This document shows, one piece after another, positions 55,800-64,000 of a stretch of 64,000 nucleotides of DNA. The notes below the pieces were generated by a model. The model saw nothing but the letters and a program-made list of their open reading frames with translations, searched no databases and was not told the DNA's origin. The DNA lies in NCBI GenBank assembly GCA_964036195.1, contig OZ038452.1:24253785-24317784 (forward strand), in the 5' to 3' direction. Numbering within the stretch: the stretch's first letter is position 1; every line of letters begins with the position of its first letter. A program made the position numbers and the translations under genes. Source of the stretch: Sphaerolaimus hirsutus (Eukaryota > Nematoda > Chromadorea > Monhysterida > Sphaerolaimidae).

Positions 55800-56544
55800 G
55801 TATATATATAAATATATTCCATAAAATTGGGATCTTTAATATACTACATGCATGAATTACCCGATGATCCCAGAGCGTGAGTGCACTGCACGAGGCAAAA
55901 CGAACAGAGACAAAGCGGGAGTAAACCTGCTGGACGCGCGTAGGCAAGAAAGTCGACAATGTGTTCAATTGTTTTCTTGTTTCACACATTGATCTACAAA
56001 AATTGTTTTGATCTGTTAGCAAACTATTGGGGCAATGTGCTTTCTGGGTATGGTGAGAACTGTGCTTTTTAAAGGAGATAGGTAATCCTTTATTCTAGAC
56101 CTTAATAAAGGTAAGTATCTTATTGACTAACAACTGATAATCTTTGCCCCAGTGGTTTGTGTCGATTTTGTGACCATTTCCATATAGTTATGGTTTTCAT
56201 TTTGATAGGAATCGCATTTTATGTGCTTAAAATAAATCCCCAAAATATTTATTTATTTTATGTGCAAACATTTTCGGACTCTGACGAAAAGTGCAGAGTT
56301 GCAAAAAGTACCGAACTTATGTGTATGTAAATATATGTATAGGTATGTATATGAAGTATATGTAAATGTGATGGGATTAGCTAGTAACTAAATATGTACG
56401 TAATTATTTTCCGTTATTTTCATGTAGCAAGCAAAGACCAGGAAACTGTTGTATATACCTCAGAATTCAGATGGCGTACGCGTACAGATAAATACAGGCT
56501 TAATAATTTGCGCGTGAGCGAGTACCATCGCAGGATGTCTATTC
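55800..56544. other. No feature recognised
   Basis: AT-rich. No exon, repeat boundary or long inverted repeat found. Confidence 0.4.
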
Positions 56545-57690
56545 AGAGTGGTTCAAAGTACTGAACTTTTTTGAAGTAAATGTAAATTTAAAGTAATTTT
56601 TATTACTCACGTTCAGGGTTTGTTTGAGTAAACTTCTATTTAGTAAAATTGTGGTAAAATTGTAAAAAAATTGTATTATATTTTAATTTTTTTCTTCAAT
56701 GTTCCATTTTATTTTTATTTTATTCTTCAATTTTCCATTTTATTTTTATTTTTCCTGAGATTTTGCCAGCCCTGCTCACGTTTGAGTACAGAAAACCTAA
56801 CGCAATTTTTTTTACTTTTACACTGCATAAAAGGTGAGTAAAATGCCTTTTCTTTGGACATGCAGAGATGAGTATTTTTGCTCACAGAAACTGTAAAAGT
56901 CAGTATTTTTTCTCATAGAAAATGTAAAAGGGAGTATTTTTTCACTTTGCACACCGGACTAGATCAAATTTGCGTTTTTCTTCTGATAAGTGTTTCTCAG
57001 GAAAATTTCCAATGTTTGTTACTTTCTGTCTGTCAAAATGTCACTTTTTATGTCCTTTCAAAATACACGCGCAAAATCCTTTCCATTTCTTTCTGTACTC
57101 GCGTACTTTCAAAAAGTATGCGTTAAGATGAGTGCAGGTATTTTTGCAGAGGAAATGTAAACGTATTTACTCGGTACTCGAGTACCTACCGTATTTCCTC
57201 GAAATACCCCCCGGGGGGTGATTGTTTCATAGTGGTCCCGAGAGGGGGGGGGGTTAAACGAGGGGGGGGGTATTTCGAGGGGGGGGGGGTTATTATTTCA
57301 CAAGAAAATTTTTGAAAACCAAGTACGAAATTGTCGTCTGAAACGTACGCAGACGTCGAAAAATGCAACAAAAACTGCCATTTATAAGGTTCTGTAGACT
57401 AATATTAGTACGTAGATGGTATAAACACTGTTCTAACGTGATTCCGACATTGTTTTAACGTGTGTTCTGCACTACGCAGAACATAAACTGCCGTATTTGT
57501 CATGTACGTTCTCTTTACACTCAATTTGGGGGGGGGGTATTTCGAGGGGGGGGGGTGATTGTTTCATAGTGGTCTCGAGAGGGGGGGGTCAAACGAGGGG
57601 GGGGGGGGGTATTTCAAGGGGGGGGGATTTCGAGGAAATACGGTATACATATTTTTCGATAAAACGTAAATACGTTTTAACAACCATGTG
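56545..57690. mobile_element. CAGAGTTGTTAAAAGTAC-type element split by a CCGTATT element
   Basis: CAGAGTGGTTCAAAGTACTG at the left, AATACGTTTTAACAACC at the right. Arms carry AAAATGTAAAAGTSAGTATT words. Interrupted at a TA by 57189-57643. Confidence 0.6.
57189..57643. mobile_element. Poly-C/CCGTATT subfamily A element, complete, nested
   Basis: CCGTATTTCCTCGAAATACC to ATTTCGAGGAAATACGG, TA at 57187-57188 and 57644-57645. Very similar to 25897-26352, in the same orientation. Confidence 0.75.
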
Positions 57691-58402
57691 TCTATTAAGG
57701 TAAATACTACATACGGCATTGATGCAGCGGGAAGAACCCATTTCAAACGTGGCACAACAAATCGTAACCATGAATAGCGGGGTATAGTGTATTCTACTGA
57801 ATTTGTATAAAAGGCTGGAATTTTTATGGATGTCGTTTGAATGTGTTCGTTCGACCACTTGTTATGTCTCACTTGAATGGATGTAAAATATAAAAATCGA
57901 AATCAGTGGGTAAAGTCGATGGATTTTTTACTATACAAGTTTTTTCCACTTAGGTACGATTAGGTATACCTAGGTGTGTTCCAAATTGATTTTGATCGAG
58001 TTTGATCCGAATTTGAGCAGATGGTTTCCCTGCGGTTCGCGTTTGATTTTATTCCGTCTATTTTTTTCGTTGTTATTTTTTTTCGTTGAATTGTTTCATT
58101 ACGTAGAAGTATAGTGAAAAGTCCGTCGATTTTATTGTACAAACACGTGGATCACCGTGTATTTTCACCCGTTTCTAATCTTTATTATTGTTGCTCATTA
58201 GTGTTAACACAGCTTCGCAACTAAATACAGTATAATCTTGAATAAATACATCTGGCTGGATGCGACGTCGCACATAAATTCCTAGCGGCGCCATTTTCGT
58301 CTAGCCCCGCCCATCGGAAAAGCAATATTCCATGCTAAAACCTTGGCACTTTTTACATCACTACATTTGGCTCTGTCGCGCGCGCAGACATGCGACAATG
58401 TG
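57691..58402. other. No feature recognised
   Basis: Nothing supportable apart from a possible GGCGCC remnant at 58285-58360 ending TTGGCACTTTTTACATCACTA. Confidence 0.35.
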
Positions 58403-58641
58403 CCTACACACACTAGTTTTCACCGTGACTTCGTGTGAAAACTGAATTTTTTTCAAATGCAAATCAATGAACACGGTTGAATTATTTAATTTTGATTAAA
58501 TTTGAATTTCAATTAATGAAAGTTAAAGTTTGAAAATTTGAAAACTAAAACACATATAGCATACGATAAGAGTAGGCTGAATGTCGCCATGTCGCCATTT
58601 CAGTTTTCACACGTGTCACGGTGAAAACTAGTGTGTGTAGG
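58403..58641. mobile_element. CCTACACACACTAG palindromic element
   Basis: CCTACACACACTAGTTTTC faces GAAAACTAGTGTGTGTAGG. Core is the reverse complement of 28451-28693 with small changes. Confidence 0.7.
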
Positions 58642-59034
58642 GCCAATGGTAACCACACAACAAAAAAGAACAACGAAAACAGACTTGTCTGCTGACGATA
58701 AAGCTTTTTTCAGTGCGTAATAAATATTAGAAAAAGTTTCTTCAATCCATTATTGCTTTGATGCATGTATTATATATTTCATGAACAATTTTCTTCGCCG
58801 TGCTTCACTTTCTACTTTGTGGCATTACGGTTTTTTTGACCGTAGCCTACCGCCGGACTAGTTGAAATCTGTCGACCTTGTGCTCTAGACATGTAAACCC
58901 GCTCGACATCTAGGTAAAATATAGCCAAAATAGGTATATAACCACATGTATACCGCAAAAAAAGCTATTTTAAGGTGAGAATTGAGAAAATGTAACAAGA
59001 AGTAACAATGTTGAGTAAAAATGTGGGAAAATCG

Positions 59035-59215
59035 CTCAAAATTTTGCTCCACATAAATAGATAGATAACTGAACGATTTAGGGGACTCAGGGCAGAGTTA
59101 GCCCAAAAATTTACCATGGGATAGCTGAACAGGCCTTCGGGACAGATAGATAGCTGTCCCAGTTGTGGGGAGGGGCTGCCCCCTCTCCCATTGGAGGTCC
59201 TTGCAACCTGTCTAG
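59035..59215. mobile_element. GCTATCTATC-word element, complement orientation
   Basis: ATAGATAGATAACTGAACG and GACAGATAGATAGCTGTCC with GGGGCTGCCCCC and an end GGAGGTCCTTG like that of 4446-4770. Confidence 0.45.
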
Positions 59216-59691
59216 CGAGTTTACATTACATACCTAGGGAGCCTAGGTACGTCAATGTGTCGCGTAGTACATTTTCATGGGGGTGCATTATTTAGTATGC
59301 TAGTCACTTAGTATGACGCGGAAATGCATGGTTGGTGTGCTGTAGTGCCTCATTTCAAGTGTTACTCTGCTAGAAGTGAATTGAGAAGTAAAATGAGAAG
59401 TGAATTGAGAAGTAAAAAAACATATGGCAAGTGACAAGAAAATGCTTAAAAAATATTGAACAAATTCAATTCACTTCTAATGCTCATAAAATCCATCTTA
59501 AGTGTCACATTTGATGAGCAAGCATTAGATGATTTATTGGTGGCATACAAAGTGTAGCTAGTTGTGATGTCAAGCGATGCCTTACAGCATCCTAAGTGAG
59601 CTTTTTTGGCAGCATACCAAACGACTAGCATCCTAATTGGTCTGGCCTCCATTTTCATGGCGGAGCAATTATTCTTCCTGTCGCTGGTTAT

Positions 59692-60044
59692 TATTCAGTC
59701 GGGTTTTTTCGAGAAAATATGGTACTCGCTTCATTCACAGAGGCTGCAGCATCGCAGGATTGCTTCTACGCGATGCATTCCCCAGCAGAATCATTAATAA
59801 CTGGCGAGTATTTTTGCGCCGACGAAACGTAGCCGCGTATTTTTAAACTAAATACAAATTGTATTTATTCTATTCTAACCTAGTTCAATTATCAATCGGA
59901 GGCGGGGGGCAAAAGGTGCTATTTCTAGATTTTTTGCAGACGAAAATGCTGGGTGAACATGGCTCGCTTAAGGATGTGTTAATGGCAAGACTGGCCAGGG
60001 GGCTGCCGAGAAAATGGTCACCGAAAAGAACAAAGTTTGTTTGA
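59692..60044 (+). CDS. Candidate exon pair, product unrecognised
   Basis: A segment at about 59700-59828 is open and reads EAAASQDCFYAMHSPAESL. A second at 59940-60044 follows a strong acceptor (GATTTTTTGCAG) and encodes 34 residues ending RKWSPKRTKFV then TGA. I could not join the two with a good donor in phase, so they are listed only as probable coding pieces. The second looks like a terminal exon. Confidence 0.25.
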
Positions 60045-60064
60045 GAATACTTACATTCTTAATA

Positions 60065-60232
60065 CCGTATTTCCTTGAATTATCCCTCTTCAATTGACCC
60101 CCATCAGTCATTGTTTTAAACATGTGTTCTGCTTTACATGGATAACCAACTGCAGTTTTGTCATTTATATTATCTCTTGGGGTTATTTCAAGGGGGTTAA
60201 ATGCAAGGAGGGTGGTTTAGAGTAAATACGGT
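60065..60232. mobile_element. Short poly-C/CCGTATT element
   Basis: CCGTATTTCCTTGAATTATC to TTTAGAGTAAATACGG, with a shortened subfamily A core (CATGTGTTCTGC). Confidence 0.6.
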
Positions 60233-60342
60233 GTGCTCACTCCGTAAAAATCGCCGTAAAAATAATTTCAAATGTAGTTTTTCACTAAATATTGAGTCTA
60301 ATATTTACAGCAAAATAGGGGTTTATCTGTGCAATAGTAGTA

Positions 60343-60772
60343 CCGTAAATGCTCTAATAATACGACAGTCGTACTATTTTTTTCAGCACATTTTTGATGT
60401 GTCGTACTATTGGAGATGTCGCATTATTAGAGAGTGTCGCATTATTGTTTTCATCAAATCAACAACGTCATTGTCCACATAACTCAAACGTGAGCATGAC
60501 TTAGTAAAGCAATAAACATCAACAAACGCCCATTAAATCGCCATTAAACATCAACATTAACAAAACAATTGTCCAAAAGCGCGGAATGCACGGCTTCCGC
60601 AGATTGCGACATCATTACGCTGTTTTTTATTTTTTTCTCGGGTGTCACACTATTGAAGAGTGTCGTATTATTGGAGAGTGTCGGATTATTTTCACACAAC
60701 GTGCCCAAACCTGTTGCACTATTGGAGATGTCGTATTATTGGAGACCTGTTGTATTATTAGAGCATTTACGG
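60343..60772. mobile_element. GCTCTAATAATACGAC palindromic element of the CCGTATT superfamily
   Basis: CCGTAAATGCTCTAATAATAC faces GTATTATTAGAGCATTTACGG between TA dinucleotides (60341-60342, 60773-60774). Words like GTCGTATTATTGGAGA recur in both arms. The layout parallels 44783-45228 with a different word. Confidence 0.75.
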
Positions 60773-60777
60773 TAGTT

Positions 60778-61473
60778 ACTTACGTCCCGCTAGAGGGACT
60801 GAGGTCATGCCCAGAGTTGTTAAAAGTACCGAACTTTTTTCAAAGTATGTGTACGCATAAAGTATTTTGTTTTAACTCACCCCCTGGCTTTTTTTACTTA
60901 TAAGTAATTTTTTACTTTTACTCGCAAGTAAATGAGAGTAAAAATTTTTTTCCGGAAGGCATAATGGTGAGTATTTTTTCACGGGAAAGAGTAAAAGTGA
61001 GTAAAATTACCTATTCTTCCTGAAAATGTAGAAGGGGCATTATGAACAATGAACGTTTACCCTGAACAACAAAAAGTGTCTTCTATCTAATCAGATGTAT
61101 TCTTTATGAGAAGCATGGGTCTTGAATGGCGAAAATACTCTTAGTGTATTCGCAAAAATTACTTTACTGTGCTCGAGTACTCTCAAAAAGTAAGCGTACA
61201 GGCGAGTACAGATACTTTTTCAAAGTGTGCATATGCGTATTTACTCAGTATTCGAGAATGCGTATTTTTTATAAAAGTAAATATATACACATTTACAACT
61301 GTGGTTGAACCTCGCAAGCTCGCAGATGTTCTTTTACCAATTCTAACAAACAACAGACTCCACCGTTAAAACTGTATCGACAAAATAAAGCACAAAAAAT
61401 TCAAAAATACACCAAAAAACACATTTCACAAAAAATCCATCGCGTGACCTCAGTCCCGCCGGCGGGACGTAAT
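60778..61473. mobile_element. TTACGTCCCGC-ended palindromic element with nested copy
   Basis: TTACGTCCCGCTAGAGGGAC and TGAGGTCATGC at the left face GCGTGACCTCAGTCCCG and GGCGGGACGTAA at the right. Most of its middle is the CAGAGTTGTTAAAAGTAC-type element at 60812-61302. Confidence 0.6.
60812..61302. mobile_element. CAGAGTTGTTAAAAGTAC-type element, nested
   Basis: CAGAGTTGTTAAAAGTACCG at the left and TTTACAACTGTG at the right, with GTAAAAGTGAGTAAAATTA words. Confidence 0.55.
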
Positions 61474-61774
61474 AAATAGCCAAATTACTGGACGGAACAA
61501 AGGCACGTAATCTGTAACGTGCCATAAACTGTAGAGTGGCCATGCCACGCCGCGAGCTGAATGAAATCAATCAGCCCTCACCTTATGCGCCTGATAACGG
61601 GCGAGAAATTGTCAGCATGGGAACGTTTCGTTTTGCGCCTTCTTTTTTGTTTTCCACCTAATTTTTTCCGTGTCAAACCTTATTCGTGTCCAGAGCTACA
61701 AAAAGATGAATGAATGGTTTTTGCAGAAGTTTTATGCATAGTCATATGCAAGAAACTGAAATTTAATAAACATA

Positions 61775-62155
61775 TCCTGCAAATCCTCGAATAAGATCCC
61801 CCTCGAATACCCCCCCTTGAATTAGCCCCCCCCCCCCTTGCTGGCGGGGTGAGGAAAAAAATACTCCCCCTTGAATAACAGATAACTCCTCCCTCTGATG
61901 AAAAGGATACAATACAAAACTATACAAGAATAGTAGCCTATGGCAGCGACAGCAGATACATAATGTTTTGTTTTGTTGTTGTTGGACAGTGAAATACCTG
62001 AATTACACGAGTTTACATACTGCATCCATACAATGAATTAAGTCCAAGTTTCCTGAGGAAATAATAACTCCCCCCTCCAACAACCCCCCTTGAATAACTC
62101 CCCCTCCAAAACTTCTGACGAAAAAATAACTCCCCTGGGGTCTTATTCGAGGATT
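61775..62155. mobile_element. AAATCCTCGAATAAG palindromic element, complete
   Basis: CTGCAAATCCTCGAATAAGA to TCTTATTCGAGGATT. The core is the reverse of 45269-45686 (GATGAAAAGGATACAATACA, GAGTTTACATACTGCATCC). Confidence 0.7.
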
Positions 62156-62986
62156 AAGAGTAGTCTACTGACGGCACACCCTACGATGAAATCTACCATA
62201 CACCATCTGAATAAGCGAACAAACATGAAATCCATTTTTCGTTACTGCAGATTGCCCCACGTTGGATGAATTTGGTGCACAATTTTTCACATGACTTTAT
62301 TCATCAAAATATGGTATCATTCATCCATAGAGTTCTGTCTGTCCAGTTGACAGATTTTTAAGCTGTGGCTTCTTTGATCCCAGTCGCGTAGCTTGATTCA
62401 CTCAGTCAATGAAACATTTGTTTTATCAAGTTAGGGATATTTTGGCTTGTCTATATCGACAAAATGAGAAAAGTTGGTTCATCGAGCACAAATTCTACGG
62501 ATCGCGTCGATCTTCACCGCGTTTTTTGTATGCTTAGTGATTGATCGTTTTCAGTCACTAGGACGATTTTCAAGGATCTTTTTAAAAATATTTAGTTTTA
62601 TATTTATGTAAATAAAACAAAATTAATAATTTAGATTCACCAACCCATTTACCCCATTGTTTCGTAGACCAATCAAGATGAATTCCTCAATTCACCTTGA
62701 ACCCATGTTTCACAGATTACGTAAAGAAGTAATGAACAAAATCCGTGGCGGTTTTGAAACAAATGAGCTACCTACATACCTATAAGAATTGGCAAATATT
62801 TAAATGTTTAGAAGACCATGTAAAGCAATTTTACGATGTTAGCTTGTTTCCGAGCTCAATTTGATTCTTGGCTGCCGATGTAGTGGAGGCGGAATTCGGT
62901 CAATGCTAAATTAATTCTCGGAACCACTTCGCAAAATGTAGCCAGTTTTTTATTGAGCATTGGCTACACATTGGCGCTACCCACAC
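62156..62986. other. Mostly unassigned
   Basis: One arm of the palindrome seen at 30405-30585 (ACCATCTGAATAAGCGAAC) lies at about 62195-62230. No exon or other element recognised. Confidence 0.35.
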
Positions 62987-63162
62987 TAGTTTACTGCCAG
63001 ATTTTGGTAAACTCATAAATAGACTTTGAACGCATTTGAGTTTACCAGAATGAGATGTCTGTCAACTGCAGTTGTATGTAGATTAAGAATCACTTATTCC
63101 AGTAAACTCAAATGTGTTCAAAGCCGATTTACGACTTGCCCAAAATCTGTCAGTAAATTAGT
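62987..63162. mobile_element. ACACTAGTTTACTG palindromic element
   Basis: CACACTAGTTTACTGCCAGA with GATTTTGG faces CCAAAATCTGTCAGTAAATT with AGTGTG. Inner words GCATTTGAGTTTACC and the complement occur on both sides of a short core. The terminus ACACACTAGTTTACTAAC also occurs near 17070. Confidence 0.6.
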
Positions 63163-63799
63163 GTGCGCACGCATTCGTTCCAATGAATTGGGCCCATATG
63201 ATTTCCCCACTAAAAGGTATGATGAAAAATAATTCACCGAGGGAATTAAGTATTCGAGAACTAAATATAGTAATTATGTACAGTTTTCCTGAATCCGGAC
63301 AATTGAATTTTTTTTCCTTTGTCTGCATTAATCACCGATGCAACAGGTCCTGAGCGTGGATTATCGCATTCAAGTCTCATAAAATCGTTCTACAAACCTA
63401 GTTGTTTGGGTCCCTGGGTGCACAAGAATGGCGCTATAAAATCAACCAATAAAACTTAAAAAATGCTAGGTTTATTAAGCACGAATATCTGGGAGAAAGA
63501 ATAAAAGGTGTGGGGAAAGCGCAAAAACAGCCCCACGCATTCCACCCCCACCAATCTCCCCATAGGGCTAAACCATTTTCGTTTGTAACTCAACTTAGGA
63601 GAATGCTGCCAATACAGTGAAAAATTCAATCTCGTAAAATACGTATTTACATTGGACAAAGTTATAACAAATTTGTATTCATTGCTCCCACCCAACACAG
63701 CATCATATGAATTAACATTCAGTTCAGCTCATCCAATAAAAACAACTGAAGTACATCATAATTCAGTTCCATTCACAGACGAGTGGCCTGGCATGCCAA
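63163..63799. other. No feature recognised
   Basis: No exon with convincing borders; overlapping frames on the minus strand at 63456-63698 look like chance. Confidence 0.35.
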
Positions 63800-63895
63800 A
63801 CGATGGGTAAGTTTTCTTAAAAAACACTTTCTGTGTTTAGAGTTTTTCAAAAATGAATACTTGTGCTTTGAGTTTTTTTTTACAAAAAACTCGAG
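63800..63895. mobile_element. AACGATGG/GTGTTTTGAGTTTT element, left end
   Basis: AACGATGGGTAAGTTTTC and CACTTTCTGTGTTTAGAG match the left arm of 17333-18470. Confidence 0.5.
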
Positions 63896-64000
63896 TGCCG
63901 TATTTTTTTTTAATAGAAGAGCACCATTCTATTTGTTTGTCAACTTTTTACCTGCCAGTCTATTAGAGGTGCAGTTCTATTGGAGGCTGCCATTCTATTT
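63896..64000. mobile_element. TTCTAATAGAACGG-type element, left end, cut by window edge
   Basis: CCGTATTTTTTTTTAATAGA with CATTCTATTTGTTTGTCAAC and the words TTCTATTGGAGGCTGCCATT match 44783-45228. Confidence 0.6.

Overview
This window looks like nuclear DNA of an invertebrate animal, most likely an arthropod. The support is intron-containing host genes (introns from about 80 nt to several kb, GT/AG borders), animal-type proteins (a Rab19/43-like GTPase, RER1 and a PLP-dependent threonine/serine dehydratase), a Ty3/gypsy LTR retrotransposon, and intergenic and intronic DNA made almost entirely of short non-autonomous transposons. I cannot name the species. There is no bacterial operon structure, rRNA, CRISPR array or intact tRNA gene.

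Layout. 0-3 kb: a multi-level nest of small palindromic transposons. 4-6 kb: repeats. 6.3-8.3 kb: Rab19/43-like GTPase gene on the minus strand. 9.1-11.8 kb: RER1 on the plus strand; it diverges from the Rab gene across about 0.8 kb. 12.9-19.8 kb: threonine/serine dehydratase gene on the minus strand in ten exons, convergent with RER1. 20.8-22.6 kb: three further minus-strand exons of an unrecognised serine/alanine-rich protein. 22.7-37 kb and 40.5-51 kb: transposon-dominated DNA with a few weak candidate exons. 37.9-40.5 kb: a possible plus-strand three-exon gene with a GC-rich middle exon. 51.4-55.7 kb: a complete, recently inserted Ty3/gypsy-type LTR element on the minus strand. 55.7-64 kb: more nested small elements.

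How the parts relate. RER1 (ER/Golgi retrieval) and the Rab-type GTPase (membrane traffic) are head to head and could share a promoter region. The dehydratase is an unrelated amino-acid catabolism gene. Its introns are packed with small transposons, and one GC-rich family flanks exon 8 on both sides.

The most unusual content is the repeat population. Many palindromic elements share one design: conserved terminal inverted repeats, followed inward by a family-specific short sequence word reiterated many times in both orientations. One group (termini close to CCGTATTTCCTCGAA, CCGCAAATCCTCGAA, CCGTATTTCTTCTAA and CCGTAAATGCTCTAA, flanked by TA) appears to be a single superfamily whose members differ mainly in that word. 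Several other families carry 8-bp target duplications of the hAT kind. The LTR element is also odd: its internal region has pol but no room for gag or protease, and its primer-binding site matches the whole 3' half of a tRNA. All family assignments are by eye, and boundaries of old or nested copies are approximate.
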